This document shows positions 37,846-46,032 of a DNA stretch of 64,000 bases, piece by piece. The DNA lies in NCBI GenBank assembly GCA_021776515.1, contig JAJFFS010000012.1, positions 106,487 through 170,486 on the forward strand. The letters run 5' to 3'. The stretch is from Robiginitomaculum sp. GTDB lineage: Bacteria; Pseudomonadota; Alphaproteobacteria; Caulobacterales; Maricaulaceae. Every line of letters starts with the position of its first letter. Position 1 is the first letter of the stretch. The notes below the pieces were generated by a model. The model ran no database searches, was not told the origin of the DNA, and saw nothing but the letters and a program-made list of their open reading frames with translations. A program made the translations under genes and the position numbers.

Positions 37846-38358
37846 ATGCGCCCGTTTAATTTTCTGATTATCGCCCCCGTATTTATCTTGCTTGGGGCTC
37901 AAGGTTCATACGCCCAGGCTGGGCCAAAACTGCACCAGACCATAAGGGACTGGGCAGTTTTCACCATGCCTAGTAATGGCGATACAGTTTGTTATGTGCG
38001 CAGCTTTGCCCAGGATAAAGCGCCCAAGAATGTTAATCATGGAGATGTGATTTTTTTCGTTACCTCTTGGAAATCCGGTATTGCTAAACACCAGCCCAGT
38101 CTGATGACTGGTTATGCGTTTAAAGCCGCACCGCCACCAAAAGCCAAGGTCGGTTCCACCCAGATCACCATGTATCCAGACGGCAATGAAGCTTTCATAG
38201 AAGAGGCGCGTGATGAGAAAAAACTGGTCACGGCCATGCGCAAAGGCTCAGTAATGCGTGTCGATGCGCGGTCCGCACGCGGCACGAGCACAACTTATGA
38301 ATTTTCATTATCCGGCATTACGGCGGCACTGCAAAAGGCTGACGCACTTTGTAAATAG
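37846..38358 (+). CDS. Invasion-associated locus B (IalB)-like exported protein
   Basis: A 170-residue protein with a signal peptide ([25 protein letters not shown]). The mature part has the IalB-family flavour: [34 protein letters not shown] and a terminal Cys (ADALCK) that could pair with the first one. Family members are periplasmic; many non-pathogens carry them, so no virulence role is implied. GAGG precedes the ATG and a CtrA-like box lies upstream. Confidence 0.75.
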   Translation: MRPFNFLIIAPVFILLGAQGSYAQAGPKLHQTIRDWAVFTMPSNGDTVCYVRSFAQDKAPKNVNHGDVIFFVTSWKSGIAKHQPSLMTGYAFKAAPPPKAKVGSTQITMYPDGNEAFIEEARDEKKLVTAMRKGSVMRVDARSARGTSTTYEFSLSGITAALQKADALCK

Positions 38359-38374
38359 GGGTTATAACCCCAGC

Positions 38375-39514
38375 ATGACAGATAAAGCCATCATTACCTC
38401 CCTTGCCGGTCTGGACCGCACTGAGCTGCGCGAGATTGTTCTGGCCGTGGGCGTACCTGAAAAACAGGCGCGGATGCGTGTGGCCCAACTTTGGCGCTGG
38501 ATATACTATTCCGGCGTTACTGATTTTGCAGCCATGACCGATATTGCCAAACCTTTACGTGCAACACTGGCAGAACACTATAATCTTGCCCGCCCTGCAC
38601 TGGCCGAGAGGCAAATTTCTAAAGATGGTACGCGGAAATACCTCATCGAACTTGGTCCGGGTATTGAGGTTGAAGCTGTTTATATTCCGGGTGTTGGTCG
38701 ATCGGGCGCCTTGTGTATTTCCAGTCAGGTGGGGTGTACTTTGAACTGTACGTTTTGCCATACCGGCACACAAAATCTGGTACGCAATTTAACTGCCGCC
38801 GAGATTGTTACGCAGATCATGATTGCCCGCGATGATCTGGATGACTGGCCACAATCATCCAACGCGCAAGCTAGTCGCGCCATCACCAATATTGTGTTTA
38901 TGGGCATGGGCGAGCCGCTCTATAACCTCGATAACGTCGCCGATGCCATGTCGATATTAAGTGATGGTGAGGGCATTGCCATATCGCGCCGCCGCATCAC
39001 TGTTTCCACCTCGGGCGTGGTGCCACAAATGCACGATCTTGGCACGCGCACCCAGGCCATGCTGGCCATATCCCTGCATGCGGTTAATGACGAGCTGCGC
39101 AATGAACTGGTGCCAATTAACAAGGCCTACCCGCTAAAAGAATTACTGAACGCGTGCCGCAATTACCCCGGCGCCTCCAATGCCCGGCGGATCACTTTTG
39201 AATATGTCATGTTAAAAGACGTGAACGATACTGATGCTGAGGCGCGCGAACTGGTACGCCTGCTGGCCGGCATTCCAGCAAAAATAAACCTCATCCCGTT
39301 CAACCCCTGGCCAGGTACGCCCTATGAGTGTTCCAGCTGGGAACGGATTGAGGCCTTCGCCGAAATTGTCAACAAAGCGGGCTATGCCTCTCCCATTCGC
39401 ACACCAAGGGGCCGCGATATTGATGCCGCCTGCGGCCAGCTACGCTCAACCAGTATCAAAAAACGCGCCAGCGAACGGATGAAAGAACGCCTCGCCGCGC
39501 AAATGCCGTTATGA
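38375..39514 (+). CDS. rlmN: 23S rRNA (adenine-2503-C2)-methyltransferase RlmN
   Basis: Radical-SAM enzyme that methylates A2503 of 23S rRNA and A37 of some tRNAs. I start at the ATG at 38375 ([12 protein letters not shown]; 379 residues), 17 bases after the IalB-like stop. The iron-sulfur motif is [12 protein letters not shown] (CxxxCxxC). Other family blocks are [31 protein letters not shown] and the C-terminal [14 protein letters not shown] with the methyl-carrying Cys. Confidence 0.97.
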   Translation: MTDKAIITSLAGLDRTELREIVLAVGVPEKQARMRVAQLWRWIYYSGVTDFAAMTDIAKPLRATLAEHYNLARPALAERQISKDGTRKYLIELGPGIEVEAVYIPGVGRSGALCISSQVGCTLNCTFCHTGTQNLVRNLTAAEIVTQIMIARDDLDDWPQSSNAQASRAITNIVFMGMGEPLYNLDNVADAMSILSDGEGIAISRRRITVSTSGVVPQMHDLGTRTQAMLAISLHAVNDELRNELVPINKAYPLKELLNACRNYPGASNARRITFEYVMLKDVNDTDAEARELVRLLAGIPAKINLIPFNPWPGTPYECSSWERIEAFAEIVNKAGYASPIRTPRGRDIDAACGQLRSTSIKKRASERMKERLAAQMPL

Positions 39515-40038
39515 AAATACCACCGCCGGTTTTGAAAACGGATCGCCTCGTCCTGCGCCCATTAAAGTCAACAGATGCCCCGGATTTGTTTGAGGTGTTT
39601 TGTGATGAAGAAGCCTGCTTGTACTGGTCCCATGCGGCCCACAAAACGATTGCAGAAACCCAGGCTCGCGTTGATGAGCTCATGGAAAAAACAGATGGTT
39701 TTCTTTGGATTATTACCGAAGGTACTGATGGCCCTTCCTTAGGATGGGTGGTGTTAATGCCTCGCAAGGAAGGCATTGCTGAACTGGGTTATATCTTGAG
39801 CCGAACTGCCTGGGGCCGGAGTATAATGGCCGAGGCTGCCAATGCGGTGGTTAATTATGGTTTTCAAACAGAAGGCTTACGCCGTATTTTTGCGGATATG
39901 GACCCGGACAATATCGGCTCCATTCGCATCGCGGAAAAATGCGGCATGACCTATGAAGGTCGTTTGAAAGGCAATTGGCACACGCACATTGGCGTGCGCG
40001 ATAGCCTTATCTATGGCCGGGTTGAACTGCCAGATTAG
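39511..40038 (+). CDS. GNAT-family N-acetyltransferase (RimJ/RimL-like)
   Basis: A 175-residue acetyltransferase whose ATG overlaps the rlmN stop by 4 bases, so the two are co-translated. [23 protein letters not shown] at the start and [50 protein letters not shown] are the acetyl-CoA site and tail of the RimJ/L class. The target is unknown. Confidence 0.9.
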   Translation: MKIPPPVLKTDRLVLRPLKSTDAPDLFEVFCDEEACLYWSHAAHKTIAETQARVDELMEKTDGFLWIITEGTDGPSLGWVVLMPRKEGIAELGYILSRTAWGRSIMAEAANAVVNYGFQTEGLRRIFADMDPDNIGSIRIAEKCGMTYEGRLKGNWHTHIGVRDSLIYGRVELPD

Positions 40039-40076
40039 CGTGTTTTATGTTTTAGAAAGTCCGGAAATAACACCAA

Positions 40077-40158
40077 GTGTCATTGCCTGACTGGTTCAGG
40101 CAATCCAGATATGAAGCAATGCAAAACTGGATTACCCGAATAAATCGGGTAATGACAC
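40077..40158. repeat. 82-bp double-hairpin REP-like element
   Basis: The outer ends GTGTCATT and AATGACAC are inverted. Inside are two separate hairpins, TGCCTGACTGGTTCAGGCA and TACCCGAATAAATCGGGTA, joined by ATCCAG...CTGGAT. It shares size and layout with 48475-48557, though the stem sequences differ. Confidence 0.88.
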
Positions 40159-40175
40159 AATGGGAGTGTTCTCAA

Positions 40176-41990
40176 TCAGACGAGCGCGCACACGTCACGC
40201 AGCCAGCCTAATTCTTCGTCATTTAACGCCATTTCATGTATTGCCAGAACCCGGGCATGGTAATCATTTAACCAGTCGCGCTCTTCCTTGTTCAACAAGT
40301 CCGGATTGATCAGGCGGCTCTCTATGGGGGCCAGTGTTAGTATTTCAAAACCCAGCATGGGCGTGTCGCCGCCATCAATGGCTTCAGCCTCCGTCACCAC
40401 CTGCAGGTTTTCAATGCGAATACCGTATTCCCCGGTTTTATAATAACCGGGCTCGTTAGAGACGATCATGCCTGGCATAAGCGGCGTATCATTCCAGGCG
40501 CGTGCGATGCGCTGCGGCCCCTCATGAACGCCTAGGTAAGAGCCAACACCATGGCCCGTGCCATGAGCATAATCGAGCCCCGCCTCCCACAAGGCGGCCC
40601 GCGCCAGCGTATCCAGATGCGTTCCTGTTGTGCCAGCGGGAAAGCGCACACGACTTAGGGCAATATGGCCTTTGAGCACGCGGGTGAAGCGATCGCACAT
40701 TTCATCGGTGGGATTGCCAATGGCAATAGTGCGGGTGACATCAGTTGTGCCGTCCCGGTATTGCCCGCCAGAATCAATCAGATAAAGCGTCCCCTGTTCC
40801 AGTTTGATGTTACTGGCATTGGTGACCCGATAATGCACAATGGCACCATTAGCCCCGGCACCGGAGATAGACTCAAAAGATAAATCTGTCAGTGCGCCCG
40901 TGTCAGCGCGAAAGCTTTCCAGTTTTTGCGCGGCGCTGATCTCGTCCATCTGCCCGCTCTGGCCTTCTTCGCCAGCCATAAAACACAAAAACCGCGTCAG
41001 CGCGGCCCCGTCGCGGATATGGGCGCGGCGCGCACCCTCCACCTCTGTTTCGTTCTTGCATGCCCGTGGCAAGGCACAAGGGTCAGGAGCGCGATACACC
41101 GTGCCACCCGATTTTTTTACCTGCTCAAATATCCATGCCGATGCTGTGCCGGGGTCCAGACTGACGTTGGCATTTTTCAATTTTTTTAGTGCACCGGGTA
41201 AATTTTCTTCGGTATGGATTGCCACACTGTTGCCCAAATGCGCCTGCACCTCGTCAGTAACTTTGACCGGATTAACAAACAGCTCTGCTGTGCCGTCCGC
41301 ACGCACCAAAGCGGTGCTAAGCGGTAGGGGCGAGCACGCCACATCCTGTCCTCGAATATTAAATAACCAGGCAATAGACGCTGGTGAAGTAATAACGGCA
41401 GCATCGACGCTGGTTTTTTTTAAAGTTTCGGCGATTTGGGCAATTTTTTCGCCGTGCGGTTTGCCAGCAAATTCAAGTGCGTGAACGGATAAGGGGGCAT
41501 CCGGCATGGACGGCTGGTCGTCCCAGACCATATCGATGGGATTGCTATCCTGCGCAAGCAGTTCTGCCCCCGCCACCCTGGCCGCATTTTCAATAGCCCC
41601 AAGAGAATCGGGACTATGCAAACGCGGGTCATAGCCAAATTTATCACCTTTTTTGGCATTTTCTCTTAGCCAGCCCGCTATGCCGGTTTCTACCAGATCA
41701 GCAAAGGCAAACAGCGCATTGTCTACTTGATCGCGTACCTGCAAGGTATAGCGCCCGTCCACCAAAACGACCGCTTTGGTCTTCATGACAACCGCCGCAC
41801 CGGCAGAGCCGGTAAAGCCGGTCAACCATGCCAGACGGTCCGTTGCCGCTGGCAAATATTCGTTTTGATATTCGTCCTCATGAGGAACAATGAAGCCATC
41901 CAGCCCGCGCAGCGATAACGCGCTTCGCAAGAGGGGCAAATGAGCGCGGCCCGCTTCAGGCCCGCCTTTAACGGTAAAGTTCTGTATCAT
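40176..41990 (-). CDS. Xaa-Pro aminopeptidase, M24B family
   Basis: A 604-residue peptidase that removes an N-terminal residue preceding proline. It has two creatinase-like N-terminal domains and a C-terminal pita-bread domain. Metal ligands are visible in LIDSGGQYRDGTTDVTRT (two Asp), HGTGHGVGSYLGVHEGP (His), VSNEPGYYKTGEYGIRIENL (two Glu). There is no signal peptide, so it is cytosolic. The length fits the long eukaryote-like AMPP class common in alphaproteobacteria. Confidence 0.94.
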   Translation of the reverse strand: MIQNFTVKGGPEAGRAHLPLLRSALSLRGLDGFIVPHEDEYQNEYLPAATDRLAWLTGFTGSAGAAVVMKTKAVVLVDGRYTLQVRDQVDNALFAFADLVETGIAGWLRENAKKGDKFGYDPRLHSPDSLGAIENAARVAGAELLAQDSNPIDMVWDDQPSMPDAPLSVHALEFAGKPHGEKIAQIAETLKKTSVDAAVITSPASIAWLFNIRGQDVACSPLPLSTALVRADGTAELFVNPVKVTDEVQAHLGNSVAIHTEENLPGALKKLKNANVSLDPGTASAWIFEQVKKSGGTVYRAPDPCALPRACKNETEVEGARRAHIRDGAALTRFLCFMAGEEGQSGQMDEISAAQKLESFRADTGALTDLSFESISGAGANGAIVHYRVTNASNIKLEQGTLYLIDSGGQYRDGTTDVTRTIAIGNPTDEMCDRFTRVLKGHIALSRVRFPAGTTGTHLDTLARAALWEAGLDYAHGTGHGVGSYLGVHEGPQRIARAWNDTPLMPGMIVSNEPGYYKTGEYGIRIENLQVVTEAEAIDGGDTPMLGFEILTLAPIESRLINPDLLNKEERDWLNDYHARVLAIHEMALNDEELGWLRDVCALV

Positions 41991-42049
41991 GGGCGCACGC
42001 TATGTCAGCTGTCATAGCGGCGCAAGATCATGAAGGCGGCGGCTAGCAC

Positions 42050-43936
42050 CTATTGACAGGCGAGGCATTCCTCATAGTCGGTTGGTGCTACCATTTGCAG
42101 GTCATTTTCTTTAACCGCAGCTTTAGTGCCATTGGCAAAGGCGGTACGTTGCACAGATTTCGAGCGACAATAGTAAAGTGACTTCACGCCCTTTTCCCAG
42201 GCCGACCAGTGCAGCATGTGCAAATCCCATTTGCTGACATCGCCCGGCAAAAACACGTTGACCGACTGGGATTGGCAAACCAGCCCGGCCCGATCCGCTG
42301 CGTGTTCAATAATCCACCTTTGGTCTATCTCAAAGGCGGTGCGATAGAGGTATTTTTCATCATCATCCAGCATTTCCAGGTGTTGGACAGACCCTTCATG
42401 CTCCAAAATACTGGCCCACACTTCTGTCGTATTCGCGTTTTTGCTCTCAAGAATGCTTTCCAGGTTTGTATTGCGTACCGTGAACGATCCCGAGAGCGTT
42501 TTATGAGTGTAAATGTTGGCAGGGATCGGCTCAATACCGGCTGAGGCACCACCGCAAATAATGGAAATTGAGGCTGTGGGTGCAATCGCCATTTTATGAG
42601 AAAACCGCGCCTTCAAACCGGCGTCTTCGGCATCAGGACAAGCACCGCGTTCCTCGGCCAGTTTAACCGAAGCCGCATCAGCACCGCGACGAATATGTTT
42701 GAAAAGGCGCAAATTCCAGGATTTGGCCAAGGCCGATTCAAACGGCGCCTTTTGCGATTGCAAAAATGAGTGAAAACCCATCAGGCCAAGCCCGACAGAG
42801 CGCTCACGCTGGGCCGAGTACACCGCCCGTTCCATTTCTGATGGCGCCCGGTCGATAAAGTCTTGCAAGACGTTATCCAGGAACCGGTAGATGTCCTCGA
42901 TAAAGTGTTCATCCTCACGCCATTCGAGGAATTTTTCGGCATTGACAGAGCTAAGGCAGCATACTGCCGTGCGCTCATTGCCCAGATGATCCGGCCCGGT
43001 GTGCAACATGATCTCGGCGCACAAATTGGATTGTTTTACTGAAAGACCAAGATCGCGCTGGTGGCGTGGCATGGCCTTGTTTACCGTGTCGGAGAAAATA
43101 ATATAAGGCTCGCCGGTCTGAACGCGCATCTCAAGAAGCTTTTGCCATAACAGGCGCGCATTCACCTGACGTACTGGTTCGCCGGTTTTGGGGCTAAGGA
43201 GGTCAAACTCGGTATCATCGCGCACCGCCTCCATAAAGGCATCGGTGATATTCACCCCGTGATGCAGGTTAAGCGCCTTGCGATTAAAATCACCGGACGG
43301 TTTGCGGATCACCAGAAACTCTTCGATCTCCGGATGGTGAATATCCAGATAAACGGCGGCTGAACCCCGGCGCAGCGAGCCCTGGGAAATAGCCAAAGTG
43401 AGCGAATCCATAACCCGCACAAAAGGGATAATCCCTGCGGTATGGCCTTTTTGCCCGACTTTTTCACCAATAGAGCGTACCCGGCCCCAATAAGTGCCAA
43501 TCCCGCCGCCATTGGACGCCAGCCAGACATTTTCATTCCAGGTTTCTACAATGCCATCAAGCGAATCACTAACCGAGTTCAAAAAGCACGAGATGGGCAA
43601 ACCGCGCTTGGCACCGCCATTGGAAAGCACAGGTGTTGCCGGCATGAACCATAGATCAGACATATAGTTATAAAGGCGCTGGGCGTGTGCCAGATCGTCA
43701 CCGTATGCCATGGCAACGCGGGCAAACATATCCTGATAGCTCTCGCCAGGTAAAAGGTAGCGATCACGCAAGGTGGTCTTGCCAAACTCGGTTAAATTGG
43801 CGTCCTTGGCGTAATCCAGTTGAATGCCTTCAACAATGCGTAAACCAGCTTGTTTGTCGTTGTCCTCTACCACCTTACCGGAGGCCGGAGCGCCCTTGAA
43901 TGCCTTTACTTCACTAGCCGACATTGTCTTGTTCAT
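42050..43936 (-). CDS. nrdA: Ribonucleoside-diphosphate reductase, alpha subunit
   Basis: Makes deoxyribonucleotides with a class I beta subunit. I start at the ATG at 43936 (MNKTMSASEV; 628 residues), preceded by GGGGGTGG. Core blocks: MPATPVLSNGGAKRGLPISCFLN (active-site Cys), NLCAEIML (N-x-C-x-E), CCLSSVNAEKF, and the swinging C-terminal pair in EECLACQ. The short N-terminus lacks a full ATP-cone. No nrdB lies next to it in the window. An NrdR-like box is found 112 bases upstream. Confidence 0.95.
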   Translation of the reverse strand: MNKTMSASEVKAFKGAPASGKVVEDNDKQAGLRIVEGIQLDYAKDANLTEFGKTTLRDRYLLPGESYQDMFARVAMAYGDDLAHAQRLYNYMSDLWFMPATPVLSNGGAKRGLPISCFLNSVSDSLDGIVETWNENVWLASNGGGIGTYWGRVRSIGEKVGQKGHTAGIIPFVRVMDSLTLAISQGSLRRGSAAVYLDIHHPEIEEFLVIRKPSGDFNRKALNLHHGVNITDAFMEAVRDDTEFDLLSPKTGEPVRQVNARLLWQKLLEMRVQTGEPYIIFSDTVNKAMPRHQRDLGLSVKQSNLCAEIMLHTGPDHLGNERTAVCCLSSVNAEKFLEWREDEHFIEDIYRFLDNVLQDFIDRAPSEMERAVYSAQRERSVGLGLMGFHSFLQSQKAPFESALAKSWNLRLFKHIRRGADAASVKLAEERGACPDAEDAGLKARFSHKMAIAPTASISIICGGASAGIEPIPANIYTHKTLSGSFTVRNTNLESILESKNANTTEVWASILEHEGSVQHLEMLDDDEKYLYRTAFEIDQRWIIEHAADRAGLVCQSQSVNVFLPGDVSKWDLHMLHWSAWEKGVKSLYYCRSKSVQRTAFANGTKAAVKENDLQMVAPTDYEECLACQ

Positions 43937-44047
43937 CGTGTATTCCACCCCCGGTAATGCGGCACAAATCTGCCCGGTGCGTGATCAGCATTCGCTTCTC
44001 ACGCGTTTTATATTTATTTCGTTGAATAGCCAGAAATTTCGCCCCTG

Positions 44048-44063
44048 ACACCACATATAGTGT
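44048..44063 (-). promoter_or_regulatory. Candidate NrdR box upstream of nrdA
   Basis: ACACCACATATAGTGT closely follows the NrdR consensus (ACACWATATNTWGTGT). A second, much weaker copy (TCAATATGTAG) is centred about 31 bases away, the usual three-turn spacing. NrdR represses ribonucleotide reductase genes when dATP is abundant. The nrdR gene is not in this window. Confidence 0.62.
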
Positions 44064-44237
44064 TTCGCTTCGCAAGCAGGGTCAATATGTAGGAAGGAAG
44101 AAAAGTGCTTTTTTTGTTTACAAACCGTTAAGAGCCGAAAATTGCTTGAGAAAAAATTTACTTTCATAGAAAAACAGGCATGGATTTTCCTGACTATTTG
44201 ATCCGGTTTTGCTCTACAATGTTTTGGTCAATGTTAG

Positions 44238-44271
44238 GAAAAACACGAAACCCCTTTTGGCACAAGGGGTT
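44238..44271 (-). terminator. Possible terminator downstream of pyrF
   Basis: AACCCCTT...AAGGGGTT forms an 8-bp stem with a 7-base loop (44249-44271). On the minus strand it is followed by TCGTGTTTTTCC, a broken T-run. It lies about 100 bases past the pyrF stop. Confidence 0.4.
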
Positions 44272-44371
44272 GGCCAGTTTCGCCAAAAAATTGAAAAAAA
44301 TTGAGCGCTTGTCGGCTAATCAATGCCATTTTTCACTGAATGATAAAACCACCAGCATTTCCATGCAGAAA

Positions 44372-45241
44372 CTAGCGCATCTTCATTGCAACATTTAAAT
44401 CATCACGCGCTTTAGTAAGGGCAGCGTCAAAAATGCACTCCCACTCTGCGGCGTTATCCGCCTCAAAAGCACCTGGTGCAAAAAGAATACCACGAGAGGA
44501 ATTGACCACCACACCCTGGCCATCCATGGCAGCTGTGACAGCATCGGCGGCACTGGCCCCTTGCGCCCCATACCCTGGCACCAAAAACGGGCTGTGCGGT
44601 AACGCCAAACGCAAATGACGCGCTTCAACCGGCGCGGTGGCCCCCACCACAACCATCAATGATGACCAGCCGCTTGATAGCCCGCGCCGTTCCCGGGCAA
44701 AGGGCGCCAGCGCATCGGCAATATGTTGATAAAGCGGTTTGTCCTCAACAATTAATTCTTCAAAATCTGCCGCCCCCGGATTGGAGGTGCGCACCAGCAC
44801 AATCACGCCCTTGTCCCGCTCATCAGCCATGCCCAGAAACGGCTCCAGCGTATCCATGCCCATATAGGGATTTACGGTAATGGCATCGCAATGCACCCAG
44901 GCATCAGGGCCAAGGTAGGCGCTGGCATAAGCGCTGGCGGTTGAGCCTATATCGCCGCGTTTGGCATCCATAAGCACGATAAGCCCCGCATCACGGGCCT
45001 GCGCGCACAAACGCGCCAACACAGCAAGGCCTTCCGGGCCATAGCGTTCAAAAAAAGCAATCTGTGGCTTGATAATACCGCAATGTCCGCCAAGACGTTG
45101 CAAAACAGCACTAAAGAAGGCCTCGACACCTACCAGCCCTTGCCCGAAAATTGCCGGGATACTGTTTGGATGAGGGTCAAGCCCGACGCAAAGCGGGCCG
45201 TATTTTTGGATGGCCCCGGCCAGTCTGTCACCAAAATGCAT
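44372..45241 (-). CDS. pyrF: Orotidine 5'-phosphate decarboxylase, type 2
   Basis: Final step of UMP synthesis. At 289 residues it belongs to the longer, mycobacterial-type PyrF group. The catalytic D-x-K-x-x-D motif is LMDAKRGDIGSTA; other blocks are CVGLDPHPNSIP, VNPYMGMDTLEPFL, VVGATAPVEARH and FLVPGYGAQGAS. It is preceded by a DUF4149 gene 36 bases upstream on the same strand. Confidence 0.95.
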   Translation of the reverse strand: MHFGDRLAGAIQKYGPLCVGLDPHPNSIPAIFGQGLVGVEAFFSAVLQRLGGHCGIIKPQIAFFERYGPEGLAVLARLCAQARDAGLIVLMDAKRGDIGSTASAYASAYLGPDAWVHCDAITVNPYMGMDTLEPFLGMADERDKGVIVLVRTSNPGAADFEELIVEDKPLYQHIADALAPFARERRGLSSGWSSLMVVVGATAPVEARHLRLALPHSPFLVPGYGAQGASAADAVTAAMDGQGVVVNSSRGILFAPGAFEADNAAEWECIFDAALTKARDDLNVAMKMR

Positions 45242-45277
45242 GGAATGTTCTCGCGCTTGCAGGTTGTGCGCAGCAGC

Positions 45278-45715
45278 TTATCCAAAGGCAAGAAATCCGC
45301 AAGCCGCCAACAGAGCCAAATATTGCAAGGCATTGGCGCGAATGGCCTGACCGCGTGCTTTGCGAAAATCAACCAGCGCCAGCTCATCGCCCGCCCGGGC
45401 GGCATCGCGTGCCTGTTCCAGTGTTGGCGTGATGGACCAGCCTGCCCACAAAAATGCGCACGCCGCAATGATGAGAACCGCAGCACCTGACGTCTGGCCA
45501 CCAAAGGCGGAGAAGAGCGCCGCAAGGGCGCTAAGAAGTGCAAACAAGTCAAAGGCCCGGGGAAATACCGCCCGGCTCAGTAAAAGAACCGTCTTTGAAG
45601 ACCCGGCGCGACCAGCGGCAGGCGCGACAAAAAAAGCAAAAAACGACATGGCGCCAAGAATGGCAGCCGTCAAAGATAAAGCGAGCGCGATCAAAACGAA
45701 CCTCCAGCGTATCAT
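45278..45715 (-). CDS. DUF4149-like integral membrane protein
   Basis: A 145-residue protein with four hydrophobic segments: RFVLIALALSLTAAILGAMSFFAFFVA, AFDLFALLSALAALFSAF, AAVLIIAACAFLWAGW and ALQYLALLAACGFLAFG. The pattern matches DUF4149 proteins; no function is known. It is upstream of pyrF on the same strand. Confidence 0.7.
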   Translation of the reverse strand: MIRWRFVLIALALSLTAAILGAMSFFAFFVAPAAGRAGSSKTVLLLSRAVFPRAFDLFALLSALAALFSAFGGQTSGAAVLIIAACAFLWAGWSITPTLEQARDAARAGDELALVDFRKARGQAIRANALQYLALLAACGFLAFG

Positions 45716-45813
45716 TTCGGCGCGGTTTTGAAGAATTTACGCCGTTTCGCCAGTGACTTCGCAAGTCTTGCGCCGGAATGAACCGGGGTGCCACAGATAT
45801 GATTTTGGTTTCC

Positions 45814-45978
45814 CTCATCCTGAGCTTGTTCTATTTCCTCATCCTGAGCTTGCTTTATTACCTCATCCTGAGCTTGCTCTATTTCCTCATCCTGAGCTTG
45901 TTCTATTTCCTCATCCTGAGCTTGTCGAAGGATCAGAGGGCGCTGATAATCACCCTTCGACAAGCTCAGGGTGAGGGC
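45814..45978. repeat. 24-bp tandem array from a palindromic element (5 copies plus inverted arm)
   Basis: CTCATCCTGAGCTTG recurs at 45814, 45838, 45862, 45886 and 45910 with a period of exactly 24 bases; the last copy continues into TCGAAGG. An inverted arm, CCCTTCGACAAGCTCAGGGTGAGG, follows at 45953-45976. It lies in the gap between the TPR gene and DUF4149. The minus strand would read (I/V)EQAQDE repeats, the same peptide found in the TPR protein. Confidence 0.93.
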
Positions 45979-46032
45979 CGCTCTTTCTTCTTTGTCATTG
46001 CCGGGACAAGTCGGAAACCCTGGGTATGTTGA

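Larger units (their letters stand above)
43937..44371. other. Intergenic region between nrdA and pyrF
   Basis: About 435 bases holding the nrdA promoter area with an NrdR-like box (44048-44063) and a possible terminator of pyrF (44238-44271). An A/T-rich stretch (44290-44300) and nothing further is seen. Confidence 0.6.

Noticed and set aside
45712-45963. 83-residue ORF with QAQDEEIE repeats
   Set aside because: It consists mainly of the intergenic 24-bp tandem repeat read through; there is no ribosome site or conserved domain. Treated as repeat DNA.
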